Source: Peptidiphaga gingivicola (GTDB lineage: Bacteria; Actinomycetota; Actinomycetes; Actinomycetales; Actinomycetaceae). Taken from it: 64,000 nt of DNA. Made by a program: the position numbers and the translations under genes. The stretch is from the NCBI RefSeq assembly GCF_001652275.1, contig NZ_LVZK01000001.1:1426001-1490000 (forward strand). Reading direction: 5' to 3'. Positions within the stretch are counted from its first letter, which is position 1. Each line of letters starts with the position of its first letter. The notes below the pieces were generated by a model, which did not search any database, was not told where the DNA came from, and worked only from the letters and a program-made list of their open reading frames with translations. Positions 8,909-17,002 of this stretch are shown one piece after another.

Positions 8909-9275
8909 ATATTTTTCTGATCTTTTTGATCGCATTAGGAACACTATAGATGAAATATTAAAACCATGGAAGAGTTTACCTGATCTAGATGACTTTGAAT
9001 CTCATATGGATATTGTTAGAGACATATCTTCTCGTCTTGCAGCCTCTTCGGAGGTTGGAAACTCGGCAATCATTGGCGCGGGTGATATCGCGTATAGAAT
9101 AGTTCTGATTAATAATAGTCTCAGCTCCATGTCGGGAGCGACTATTGGAGCTTTCAAGGATAACTACCTTGGTAGATTGTCCGGCGTAGTTGGAGGCGTA
9201 CATAATGTCGCGATGTTATGGGGGCTAGTCTTGGATCCGAGAAAGCAATATTTGAAGATGCTCGTAAGAAAGTAG
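8895..9275 (+). CDS. WXG100-like protein, 5' part of a frame-shifted gene
   Basis: 126 residues from ATG 8895, overlapping the preceding ORF. The helical N-terminus and the segment FKDNYLGRLSGVVGGVHNVAML resemble the WXG100-like helical-hairpin proteins linked to type VII secretion. After MLWG the frame reads an unrelated, Lys-rich tail (DPRKQYLKMLVRK) and stops. The expected continuation lies in the -1 frame, starting at a run of five G (9220-9224). Reading one extra G there gives MLWG followed by ASLGSEKAIFEDARKK and about 85 more residues, for a product of about 195. So this is a frameshift mutation, a homopolymer phase-variation site, a -1 programmed slip, or a sequencing error. Confidence 0.6.
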   Translation: MERDEYFSDLFDRIRNTIDEILKPWKSLPDLDDFESHMDIVRDISSRLAASSEVGNSAIIGAGDIAYRIVLINNSLSSMSGATIGAFKDNYLGRLSGVVGGVHNVAMLWGLVLDPRKQYLKMLVRK

Positions 9276-9481
9276 TGACTGTCATTGAGCAGGCGACCAA
9301 GTCTTTTAAGTCCGTTGCAAAGGAATCTGCAAGCCAGAGAAAGGGTGGGTTTAGTATCGCACTAGCTGCCACGCTAGCTGCAGGCAAGGGATTGGCGTAT
9401 CTCACTAGTGGAACAGGTTTGACCGTCTTTGGCGATGGGATTTTGAGTTTTCTCAAAAACTCATTGGGGGCGTTTCGATGA
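9218..9481 (+). CDS. WXG100-like protein, 3' part of a frame-shifted gene
   Basis: 87 residues from a nominal ATG at 9218. It probably has no start of its own and continues the preceding ORF after the G5 run. Residues 5-35 form an amphipathic helix (EDARKKVVTVIEQATKSFKS). A weakly hydrophobic Ala/Gly/Leu segment follows (FSIALAATLAAGKGLAYLTSG), and the C-terminus is short and amphipathic (GDGILSFLKNSLGAFR). The stop TGA overlaps the next start as ATGA (9478-9481), so the next gene depends on ribosomes that finish in this frame. That argues the frame is, or recently was, translated. Confidence 0.55.
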   Translation: MGASLGSEKAIFEDARKKVVTVIEQATKSFKSVAKESASQRKGGFSIALAATLAAGKGLAYLTSGTGLTVFGDGILSFLKNSLGAFR

Positions 9482-9735
9482 TGAAACCTGCGACTAGAGA
9501 TCGTGGAATTGGGATAGATGCCCATGGTCCATTTGGAAGCTTTAGTGGGTGGGGTACTATTTTTGAGAAAATGCTCCAGGATTTGGAATGGGAACTGACG
9601 AGCGGAACCCGAGATTTCAAGTTGGCAATAGAAGCGATAGTAAATGCCGATGCGTCCTCGAAAGCTAATATTGATTCTTTTACAGACCTAATCTTGATTC
9701 TTTTACAGACTCTTTGGGAGGGAAAAGTGGAGTAA
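9478..9735 (+). CDS. small WXG100-like protein with altered C-terminus
   Basis: 85 residues, start overlapping the previous stop (ATGA). The N-terminal two thirds contain FGSFSGWGTIFEKM followed by a predicted helix (LAIEAIVNADASSKANI), compatible with a type VII-type helical substrate or partner, though the WXG call is weak. The tail DLILILLQTLWEGKVE arises from a 23-bp tandem duplication (9671-9710) that shifts the frame. Removing one copy gives FTDSLGGKSGVKW and a stop at 9741-9743. The ancestral protein was therefore probably a soluble protein of about 80 residues with a short basic end. Confidence 0.5.
   Translation: MMKPATRDRGIGIDAHGPFGSFSGWGTIFEKMLQDLEWELTSGTRDFKLAIEAIVNADASSKANIDSFTDLILILLQTLWEGKVE
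9671..9710. repeat. 23-bp-period tandem duplication inside a coding region
   Basis: TTGATTCTTTTACAGAC occurs at 9671-9687 and again at 9694-9710, 23 bases apart. As 23 is not a multiple of three, the duplication shifts the reading frame of the ORF that contains it. Confidence 0.85.
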
Positions 9736-9780
9736 AATGGTGAACATTACATCAGTTTGCTTTGGCTTTGAGAGGTTTTC

Positions 9781-10188
9781 ATGTTTCAACCAGATTTCAT
9801 AGCGGGTCTTCGGCGCTGGAGCTTTGGAGTCCTCGCTTTCATTTTCGCATTGTTTCTTTTCTTTTCCAGTGATCATGTTTCCGTCTATCAAGTAGAGAAT
9901 GAAATGAAATGTGATTCATTATATCACTATGCATCTGGGAATACTGACGAAGGGTCTATTTCCAGCGACGATTTGAAAAATCTGGGGGGCGGAACGCTCG
10001 AGGGACAGCGTGCTACGGACGAAGCGGAAAGGTCTGCTGAAAATGATTGGCGACATAAATGTAATGGTATTAGGCAGTCTAAAATGACTTTAATTATGTT
10101 TGCGCTTGTTCTAGGGGCTACGGTGTCAATTGTTGTTCAAGTAGCTAACCGTATGCCAAATCACAAGGGTGCTTCAGGCGAGGACTGA
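9781..10188 (+). CDS. small two-helix membrane protein of AT-rich island
   Basis: 135 residues with hydrophobic helices at about 14-31 (FGVLAFIFALFLFF) and 101-121 (TLIMFALVLGATVSIVVQV). The loop between them, about 70 residues, is polar with two Cys (MKCDSLYH and WRHKCNG) that could form a disulfide if the loop is outside the cell. The N-terminus is basic (LRRW), which favours N-in, loop-out topology. No family recognised. It follows the WXG100-like ORFs after 45 bases and is probably in the same transcript, so an anchoring or immunity-like role is possible but unproven. Confidence 0.55.
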   Translation: MFQPDFIAGLRRWSFGVLAFIFALFLFFSSDHVSVYQVENEMKCDSLYHYASGNTDEGSISSDDLKNLGGGTLEGQRATDEAERSAENDWRHKCNGIRQSKMTLIMFALVLGATVSIVVQVANRMPNHKGASGED

Positions 10189-10210
10189 TAATCGACGAAG
10201 CCCATTAGAC

Positions 10211-10230
10211 CCTATTTGAGCTCTAATAGG
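10211..10230. promoter_or_regulatory. 20-bp imperfect palindrome at the island's right edge
   Basis: CCTATTTGAGCTCTAATAGG is symmetric except for one T-T mismatch per arm (CCTATT..GAGCTC..AATAGG). It lies just after the last island ORF, where composition returns to high GC. It could be an operator or weak terminator. The rest of the 10189-10492 gap is GC-rich and I see no gene in it. Confidence 0.4.
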
Positions 10231-10492
10231 TGGAGTTGGCGTTGGCCGCGGGCGGCGTCGTCTCGCTCGCTGCGCAGCCGGCGGGCCGCCGCCCGCGACG
10301 GCGTCTATGGCCGTTCCCGGGAGCGCCGCACCGAGCGTGCTCGTCGCCGTTGTCTGCGACGGAGACGGTGACTGACGGCTGCGGGGCGTGTAGGGTACTG
10401 AGAGGACGCAAAAATAACGACGTCGTCGACAGCCGACGTCGATTGCTGCACGCGTAGCGGACGCCGCCTGAAACTCAACGAAGGGGAGAGCC

Positions 10493-11131
10493 ATGGCTGA
10501 GAATGCGAACTCCGAGCCCGACAATCCGGATTCCGGAGATCCCGAAGAGGCCCGTGAGTTCGGCGCGCGCGAGGTCGGCGGAGAGGCGGAGAGCCGCCAA
10601 GCGGACAACCGCGGGCTCAGCGCCGATAATGTCAGCGGAGAAGACGGCGACGGTGCGCTCAATCCCGGTCGGGCAGAGGGTCATGGCGAACTCGACGCCG
10701 CGCCGTCGGAAGACGGCGCCGGTCAGTCAGAAGACTGCGCCGCCGAGGACGACGGTCAGAGGCCCGGCAAAGCCACGTCCGACACCTACCAAATCTTCGG
10801 CAAGGAGTTTCGGGACAGCCAGGTGGAGGAACTCGACGCCCTCCTTTCGAGCCTCGGCGAGGACATCGAGGGGCTTCGCGAGACGAAAGATCAGATGGTG
10901 GAGGCGTTGCTGGCAATTCCCGGCAGCCTTCCGGGAACGAACCTGGACGAAGCCGCCGAAGCGGCGGCGAAGGCCGTGGAGAAGAGGCAGGAGGACTTCA
11001 TTTCGCGCCTTGAGGAGCTTCGGGGCGACATCGCCGAGGAAGTGGACTTCGCCAAATGGCGGCACGAGCTTGCCGACGACCGCGACCGCCGGTCGGGCAA
11101 AGGGGACGGCGGCACGGCGCCCTTCGAGTGA
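10493..11131 (+). CDS. acidic hypothetical protein with coiled-coil potential
   Basis: 212 residues from ATG 10493, preceded by AAGGGGAG. Residues 1-95 are a disordered, strongly acidic Glu/Asp/Gly/Ser-rich stretch. Residues about 97-190 are helical with heptad-like spacing (QVEELDALLSSLGEDIEGL, AKAVEKRQEDFISRLEELRG), and the end is charged (DDRDRRSGKG). No signal peptide, membrane segment or recognised domain. Composition is high-GC like the core genome, unlike the island just upstream. Function unknown; the shape would suit an adaptor or cytoskeleton-like protein, but nothing confirms that. Confidence 0.6.
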   Translation: MAENANSEPDNPDSGDPEEAREFGAREVGGEAESRQADNRGLSADNVSGEDGDGALNPGRAEGHGELDAAPSEDGAGQSEDCAAEDDGQRPGKATSDTYQIFGKEFRDSQVEELDALLSSLGEDIEGLRETKDQMVEALLAIPGSLPGTNLDEAAEAAAKAVEKRQEDFISRLEELRGDIAEEVDFAKWRHELADDRDRRSGKGDGGTAPFE

Positions 11132-11190
11132 CGCGCCCTTCGAGCGATGAATTTTCGAGCAAAGCGACCTTCGAACAGAGACCTTCGAAC
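11118..11190. repeat. stop-spanning 16-bp duplication and 14-bp repeats
   Basis: CGCCCTTCGAGTGA (11118-11131, including the stop) recurs as CGCCCTTCGAGCGA at 11134-11147 (13/14, period 16). Degenerate TTCGAG units then continue, with GACCTTCGAAC at 11166-11176 and 11180-11190 (period 14). The 11132-11444 gap is largely made of such units. Confidence 0.7.
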
Positions 11191-11358
11191 GGCGGCTTTT
11201 CCAAGCGACGCGTTTCCCGGCGGGGAGCTTTCAAGCAACGCGGTTTTCGAGACGGACCTAAAGCAACGCGTTTTCGAGCGACACAGGCTCGGCCGTGACA
11301 GGGCGGAAACACACCCGTCGCCCGAACTGTTGAACTTTCACTTCCTTTTCCCTCTTGA

Positions 11359-11374
11359 AGTGGCGTCCGCCACT
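11359..11374. promoter_or_regulatory. palindromic operator candidate upstream of the amylase gene
   Basis: AGTGGCG-TC-CGCCACT is a perfect 7+7 inverted repeat 70 bases before the amylase start. Its position suits a repressor or activator site for a starch-responsive regulator, which I cannot name. A short stem of this kind without a T-run is a poor terminator. Confidence 0.4.
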
Positions 11375-11444
11375 GTCTACGATTTGGTTAAGTTCGGTTT
11401 TCTCGAGCACAGAGGCGGTGCGGGCCGAACGGGAAGGACGGGCA

Positions 11445-13916
11445 ATGAAACACAAGATTTTCCATACGAGAGCAGGGGCCTCTTTTGTGGGAGCCTGCGC
11501 GCTGGCGGCCAGCGCCCTCGCGTCGATTCCGGCGTCTGCGGCCGATTCTGGCTTCGCCGTCGTCGGGAGCCTGCAAAACGAGGTGTCGGGCTGCCGCGAC
11601 TGGGACGAAAAGTGCACCCAGACTGAGATGACCCGCAATTCGCGGGGAGTGTACGAATACAAGGCGATTCTTCCGGCCGGGAAGTACGAGTACAAGATCG
11701 TCGGCGGGCATTCCATGGACAATTCGTGGGGCAACGGCTCGGCGAACATGCCGATTTCGGTGGCGGGAAGAACCAAGGTGACTTTCCGTTTCGATCCGAG
11801 GACGCACAAGGTCGGCGTCTGGATCCCCACGAAGGGCAGGTTCTCGCCCGAGGACGGAAGGCTCGTCAAAGCTCCCGGCAAGAGGGGCAACGGCGAGAGC
11901 TTCTACTTCGTCATGACCGACCGCTTCGCCAACGGAGACACCTCCAATGACACGGGAGGCTACGGCTCCGACCGCATGGCCTCCGGATTCGACCCGACTC
12001 ACAAAGGCTTCTATCAGGGAGGCGACATCGCGGGCCTGCGCTCGAAGCTCGACTACATCAAGGGTCTGGGGACGACGGCGATTTGGCTCACGCCGTCCTT
12101 CAAAAACCGGCCGGTGCAGGGCTCGGGCGCAAACGTTTCGGCCGGATACCACGGATACTGGATCACCGATTTCACCCAGATCGACCCGCATCTGGGGACG
12201 AATGAGGAGCTCGCCCAGCTCGTTCGGGACGCCCACGCGCGAGGAATGAAGGTCTATTTCGACATCATCGTCAACCACACGGCGGACCTCATCTCCTACG
12301 AAGGCCAACAGGGAGGGTCGGCCCCGTACGTCACGAAGGAGCAATCGCCGTACAAAGACGCATCGGGCACGCCCTTCGATCCGTCGAAGGTCAGCACGTT
12401 CCCCGAGATGTCTGCGCAGACGTCGTTCCCTTACGTTCCCAAGCGGACGGGCAAGGTCGTCCCCGACGAGCTCAACGACGTCACCCTTTACCACAACCGC
12501 GGCGACTCGACGTGGAATGGCGAATCGGTCACCTACGGAGACTTCGTGGGGCTCGACGACGTCATGACGGAAAACCCCAAGACGGTTCGCATCTTCGCAG
12601 ACGTCTACAAGAAGTGGATGGACTTCGGGATCGACGGATTCAGGATCGACACGGTCAAGCACGTGGATTTCGAGTTCTGGAAGAAGTGGACGAAAGAGAT
12701 CAACGACCACGCGAAAAAGTCCAACCCCAAGTTCTTCACCTTCGGAGAGGTCTACGACGGCGCGGCCACGGCGCGTGCGCCCTACACGTGGCGAACAGGC
12801 CTCGGGGCGACCCTCGACTTCGGCTTCCAGGAGGCGGTGACCGGCTACGCGGCGGGCAAGCCGAGCAAGTCCGTCGGGGACTTCTTCGCCACGGACGACA
12901 TGCTGACGACGCCGACCTCAGGTGCGGCCGACCAGCCGACCTTCCTCGGCAATCACGACATGGGCAGGGCCTCCTACATGATCGCGGGGGCGGGCAAGGG
13001 CGACACCCAGGCCCGCACGATCCTCGCCCACAAGATGATGTTCCTCATGCGCGGCCAGCCCGTCGTCTACTACGGCGACGAGCAGGGCTTCATGGGCACG
13101 GGAGGCGACCAGGACTCCCGCCAGTCGATGTTCGCCTCGAAGACGGCCGAGTATGTCAACCAGCCTCTGGCCGACGGCACGCAGATGGGGTCGAAGGACC
13201 GCTACTCGACGTCGGCGCCGATATACAAGGAGATCGCCTCCGTCGCGAAGCTTCGCCACGCCCACCCCGGGCTCGAGAACGGGGCTCAGATCGAGCTGTA
13301 CCGCTCCGACGATTCCCCGGTGTACGCATTCGCCCGAGTGGACAGAAAGCAAAAGTCCGAGTACGTGGTGGCCGTCAACAATTCGAAGACCCCCGCCAAG
13401 GCGAGGTTCAAGACAATGACCCCGAAGTCGGCCTACAAGGCTCTGTACGGAGCTTCGGGGTCGGTGAGGTCTGCGCGGAACGGCGAGGTGACCGTCGAGG
13501 TTCCGCCTCTCTCGGCGGTCGTCTACAAGGCCGACAAGAAGCTGGCGAAGGGATCGGGTTCGATTGCAGTCACGCCGGATTCGGGCCAGGCTCTCGTCCG
13601 AACGACGTCGACGCTCGCCGGCCAGGATGTCACCCAGTCGCTCGTTCCGGTCTCCGCCGACCTCGGCGCCAACAGGTGGGCGGAAACGACTTTCTCCTAC
13701 AGGATCGCGGGAAGCCCCAAGTGGAGGATCCTCGGGACGGCTTCCGGGCCTAAGCCGCGGGTCTTCCACGACGTCACCGACATTCCCGACGGGACGCTGG
13801 TGGAGTACCGCGCGGTGTCGGTGGACGCGAAGGGAAGGACGACAGTCGATTCGGGATTCGGCTCCGTGGGAGTCGACCAGTCCGCCGGGCAGGCAGCCCG
13901 GCACGCGCGCAAGTGA
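11445..13916 (+). CDS. secreted alpha-amylase, GH13 family, with N-terminal X25-like module
   Basis: 823 residues. A signal peptide (MKHKIFHTRAG..., hydrophobic core about 14-28, cleavage near ASA-AD) indicates export. Residues about 35-120 resemble the X25 starch-binding-like module of extracellular amylolytic enzymes (VGSLQNEVSG, KYEYKIVGG). The GH13 barrel follows (FYFVMTDRFANGD, GYHGYW). Its nucleophile is Asp402 (FRIDTVKH), the acid/base Glu435 (GEVYDG), and the transition-state Asp505 (GNHD). After the beta C-domain a further about 120-residue domain of unknown type ends the protein. It should cut alpha-1,4 bonds of starch or glycogen outside the cell, feeding the intracellular pullulanase encoded next. 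ATG 11445 has a GGAAGG site; the upstream extension is non-conserved. Confidence 0.88.
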   Translation: MKHKIFHTRAGASFVGACALAASALASIPASAADSGFAVVGSLQNEVSGCRDWDEKCTQTEMTRNSRGVYEYKAILPAGKYEYKIVGGHSMDNSWGNGSANMPISVAGRTKVTFRFDPRTHKVGVWIPTKGRFSPEDGRLVKAPGKRGNGESFYFVMTDRFANGDTSNDTGGYGSDRMASGFDPTHKGFYQGGDIAGLRSKLDYIKGLGTTAIWLTPSFKNRPVQGSGANVSAGYHGYWITDFTQIDPHLGTNEELAQLVRDAHARGMKVYFDIIVNHTADLISYEGQQGGSAPYVTKEQSPYKDASGTPFDPSKVSTFPEMSAQTSFPYVPKRTGKVVPDELNDVTLYHNRGDSTWNGESVTYGDFVGLDDVMTENPKTVRIFADVYKKWMDFGIDGFRIDTVKHVDFEFWKKWTKEINDHAKKSNPKFFTFGEVYDGAATARAPYTWRTGLGATLDFGFQEAVTGYAAGKPSKSVGDFFATDDMLTTPTSGAADQPTFLGNHDMGRASYMIAGAGKGDTQARTILAHKMMFLMRGQPVVYYGDEQGFMGTGGDQDSRQSMFASKTAEYVNQPLADGTQMGSKDRYSTSAPIYKEIASVAKLRHAHPGLENGAQIELYRSDDSPVYAFARVDRKQKSEYVVAVNNSKTPAKARFKTMTPKSAYKALYGASGSVRSARNGEVTVEVPPLSAVVYKADKKLAKGSGSIAVTPDSGQALVRTTSTLAGQDVTQSLVPVSADLGANRWAETTFSYRIAGSPKWRILGTASGPKPRVFHDVTDIPDGTLVEYRAVSVDAKGRTTVDSGFGSVGVDQSAGQAARHARK

Positions 13917-13928
13917 GGCGCGAGTGAG
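13907..13928 (+). repeat. 11-bp duplication spanning the amylase stop codon
   Basis: GCGCAAGTGAG (13907-13917) is followed by GCGCGAGTGAG (13918-13928), a 10/11 match. The first copy contains the TGA stop and the second another TGA out of frame. Confidence 0.65.
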
Positions 13929-14069
13929 CGGGCAGAAAGACGGCCCGCAGGCGTGTGAGCAGGACGGCGTGCGAATGCCGAGGCTGCGCCGCTGAGGGCG
14001 GAGCCGCCCCGCAAATGCAGGAGCCGCCGGGCAGGCCGCCCTCCGGCAAGCTCGCCGTCCTCGGCCGAC

Positions 14070-14096
14070 AGGCCCCCGCTGACGAAGCGGGGGCCT
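14070..14096 (+). terminator. terminator hairpin after the amylase gene
   Basis: AGGCCCCCGCT (14070-14080), loop GACGA, AGCGGGGGCCT (14086-14096): a perfect 11-bp GC stem with a 5-base loop, then GTT. It isolates the amylase transcript from the pullulanase gene, which starts 83 bases on. Confidence 0.75.
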
Positions 14097-14178
14097 GTTC
14101 CGAAATTCGCGTGTTTCCCTGGGCGCAACAAGGTAAACTGTATGTGTTCCATGAAAACCGACGAATCGCGCATGAACG

Positions 14179-16884
14179 ATGGACACAACGGACGAGCCCG
14201 TCAGGGGCGAGGGACAAGCCATAGGTCTGTGGCTGGACGATGAGACGATAGCGTGGCCGGGCGGAGAAGGGTCGACCTACCGCCTCTACTACGCTGCGCG
14301 CGGAGGGATGAAGCGCACGGGCGCGAATGTCGCGGGCGCCGACGGGTCCGTCGAGCTGGCCGTCAAGGGCGGAGGCCTGACGGAGGGGCAGAAGCGGCGC
14401 GATCCCTACATCACGGCTTCATACACGCCCGACGGAAGGGACTACACGGCTCTGCGGCCTTCCGGGAAGATCGACGTCGCCGAGATCCTCAAGGGCCAAG
14501 CGTCCGTCATGGAAGTGGGCCCCGACGGCGCGCCGATCGCCTTTTCCTCCCTCCAAACCGCCCGCGTGCTTGACTTCCTCTACGCTGCGGCGGCCAGGCG
14601 CCGCAGGCACGGGGTGTCCTTCGACGGCGGCGTTCCCACCCTCTCGTTGTGGGCGCCGACGGCGAAGTCCGTCGCCCTTCGCCTATACGCGAACGGCGAC
14701 GTCGCCGCGTACGAGGAGCATCCCATGGAGCGGCAATCCGACGGATCGTGGACCATCGAGGGAGACGCCTCATGGGCCGACAGGTCCTACGTCTACGACG
14801 TCGAGGTCTACATACCTCCGACGTCGGTCACGAAGGAGGACGCCTCTCAACAGGGCCTGGCGGACACCGTGGCGCACAATCTCGTCACCGACCCCAACTC
14901 GGTGGGGCTGACCACCGATTCAAAGCGTTCGGTGGTGCTCGACCTGGACGATCCGAGGTACCAGCCTGAGTCGTGGAGGGCGAATGCCGCGCCCGCAATC
15001 TCGAACCAGGCCGAAAGGTCGATCCTCGAGATGCACGTGCGCGATTTCTCGGCCACGGACGCGACCGTCCCCGAGCGGCTGCGGGGAACGTACAGCGCGT
15101 TCTCTGTCAAAGGCTCCCACGGCATGGCCTATCTGCGCGAGCTCGCCCGCGCGGGGATGAACACGATACATCTTCTGCCCACCTACGACTTCGGCTCGGT
15201 CCCCGAGAGCCGCGCGGCGCAGGCGACGGTCGACGTGCCCGATTCCGGGGCGACGTCGCAGGACCAACAGGCCGCCGTCGGCAAGGTCGCGGACATCGAC
15301 GCCTACAATTGGGGGTACGACCCCTTCCACTACACGACTCCCGAAGGCTCGTACGCCGTCAAACAGTACGGGGGCGAGCGAACCGCGGAATACCGCGACA
15401 TGGTGGGAAATCTCCACGCCGCCGGGTACCAGGTGGTCCAAGACGTCGTCTACAACCACACGTATGCCCACGGGCAGGACGAAAAGTCGGTGTTTGAGAA
15501 GATAGTCCCCGGCTACTACCACCGCCTGGGATACGAAGGCCAGACGCTCACGACTCCCTGCTGCGGAGAATTCGCCACCGAGCACGCCATGGCCGAGGAG
15601 CTCATGGTCAACTCGCTTTTGACCTGGGCGAAAGCCTACAAGGTGGACGGATTCCGCTTCGACCTCATGGAGTTCAATTCGGTCGGCACGATGAAGCGAA
15701 TCCGCGCCGAGCTAGACTCGCTGACGTTGGAGAAGGACGGCGTTGACGGCTCTCAGATGTACCTGTACGGGGAGGGCTGGTCTTTTGGAACCACCGCCGA
15801 CGGCTCGCGGTTCGCGCCGTCGGTGCAAGGGACCCTCGGCGGAACCGGGATAGGGACGTTCAACGACAGGCTGCGCGACGCCGTCCACGGCTCCCAGTCC
15901 GACGGAAAGAACGACACGCAGGGCTTCGGAAACGGCCTGTTCACCGATCCCAACGGAGTGGCGGGCGGGGACGCCGACATGCTGCGGTCGTACACCGACG
16001 TCATCCGCGTGGGGCTGGCCGGAAACATCGGCTCCATCGAAATACATGCGGCGGACGGAACCCTCAAGAAGGGGAGCGAGGTCTACTTCAACGGCCAGGT
16101 GGCCGGCTACGGGACTCAGCCGACGGAGACGGTCAACTACGTCGACGCCCACGACAACGAGACCCTTTTCGACCTCAACATGTGGAAGATGCCCGGAGGC
16201 TCGCGCATGTCCGACCGGGTGCGGATGAACACCCTGTCTCTGGCCACGGCGACCCTCGGCCAGTCCCCGGTGTTCTGGCACGCCGGAACCGATCTTCTGC
16301 GCTCGAAGTCCATGGACCGCAACTCCTACAACTCGGGCGACTGGTTCAACGCCGTCGACTGGTCGGGAAAGGAGTCCAACTTCGGGGTGGGCCTTCCTCC
16401 CGCCAGGGACAACTCGGTCCGTTGGAAGGCGATGAGCTCCTACATGTCCGATCCGGCGAACAAACCGGGAAGGGCGGACATCGCCGCGGCCCACTCCCAG
16501 GCGCTCGACTTGCTCAAGCTGCGCGCGAGCACTCCTCTGTTCACGCTTGGGGACGCCGCCTCCATCCGGGAGAAGGTCTCCTTCCCGAACTCGGGCCCCT
16601 CGGCGACTCCCGGCCTTTTGGTCATGAACATCGACGACACGAAGGGCAAGGACCGCGACGGAATGCTTGACGGCGTGTTGGCCGTTTTCAACGCCTCGCC
16701 CAAGCCGATAACCGAGAAGATCGAGGGAATGGAGGGCAAAGCCTACGAGCTCTCCGAGGTGCAGGCGAAGGGATCCGACGACGTCGTCAAGGCCACCGCA
16801 TGGGATCGCGCGACGGGAACCGTCACGATTCCCGCGCGCACCGTCGCTGTGCTCACGCTCCAGGCAACCAAGGCCGACGTCTAA
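14179..16884 (+). CDS. pulA: type I pullulanase (glycogen/starch debranching enzyme), GH13_14
   Basis: 901 residues. N-terminal domains (about 1-270, carbohydrate-binding-like then a CBM48-type module [16 protein letters not shown]) precede the GH13 barrel. The type I pullulanase signature YNWGYDP is at residue 376. Catalytic residues are Asp495 (DGFRFDLM), Glu532 (YGEGWSFG) and Asp659 (DAHDNE). No signal peptide is present, so it should act in the cytosol, hydrolysing alpha-1,6 branches of imported maltodextrins or stored glycogen. ATG 14179 opens the conserved frame. It lies between the secreted amylase and pgi, giving a starch-to-hexose-phosphate order. Confidence 0.9.
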   Translation: MDTTDEPVRGEGQAIGLWLDDETIAWPGGEGSTYRLYYAARGGMKRTGANVAGADGSVELAVKGGGLTEGQKRRDPYITASYTPDGRDYTALRPSGKIDVAEILKGQASVMEVGPDGAPIAFSSLQTARVLDFLYAAAARRRRHGVSFDGGVPTLSLWAPTAKSVALRLYANGDVAAYEEHPMERQSDGSWTIEGDASWADRSYVYDVEVYIPPTSVTKEDASQQGLADTVAHNLVTDPNSVGLTTDSKRSVVLDLDDPRYQPESWRANAAPAISNQAERSILEMHVRDFSATDATVPERLRGTYSAFSVKGSHGMAYLRELARAGMNTIHLLPTYDFGSVPESRAAQATVDVPDSGATSQDQQAAVGKVADIDAYNWGYDPFHYTTPEGSYAVKQYGGERTAEYRDMVGNLHAAGYQVVQDVVYNHTYAHGQDEKSVFEKIVPGYYHRLGYEGQTLTTPCCGEFATEHAMAEELMVNSLLTWAKAYKVDGFRFDLMEFNSVGTMKRIRAELDSLTLEKDGVDGSQMYLYGEGWSFGTTADGSRFAPSVQGTLGGTGIGTFNDRLRDAVHGSQSDGKNDTQGFGNGLFTDPNGVAGGDADMLRSYTDVIRVGLAGNIGSIEIHAADGTLKKGSEVYFNGQVAGYGTQPTETVNYVDAHDNETLFDLNMWKMPGGSRMSDRVRMNTLSLATATLGQSPVFWHAGTDLLRSKSMDRNSYNSGDWFNAVDWSGKESNFGVGLPPARDNSVRWKAMSSYMSDPANKPGRADIAAAHSQALDLLKLRASTPLFTLGDAASIREKVSFPNSGPSATPGLLVMNIDDTKGKDRDGMLDGVLAVFNASPKPITEKIEGMEGKAYELSEVQAKGSDDVVKATAWDRATGTVTIPARTVAVLTLQATKADV

Positions 16885-16928
16885 GGGCCCGAGGCGGGGG
16901 CTTAAAGCTCGGAGGGCCAACGTCTAAG
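16872..16928 (+). repeat. duplicated 14-mer around the pullulanase stop codon
   Basis: GGCCGACGTCTAAG (16872-16885, containing the TAA stop) recurs as GGCCAACGTCTAAG at 16915-16928 (13/14). The spacer is 29 bases and includes related GGGCCC and CTTAAAG pieces. Confidence 0.6.
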
Positions 16929-17002
16929 ATTGGGCCCAAGAACTAAGGATCTTCCCGAGCGCGGTTCGCCGGGCGAGAGGGAGCAAACGAAAGGAACGAA
17001 AC

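Larger units (their letters stand above)
8600..10190. other. AT-rich island with small overlapping ORFs
   Basis: Base composition drops abruptly after about 8590 and returns to high GC at about 10230. Codons inside use A/T third positions (ata, aat, gat, ttt), unlike every flanking gene. It holds five small same-strand ORFs, three joined by overlaps, and no recombinase. I infer horizontal acquisition or a lineage-specific insertion. No clear flanking direct repeats were found. Confidence 0.7.

Noticed and set aside
8645-9275. Toxin-antitoxin pair in the AT-rich island
   Set aside because: Sizes and overlap fit, but the second product resembles a WXG100-like helical protein and no toxin motif or DNA-binding antitoxin motif is present.
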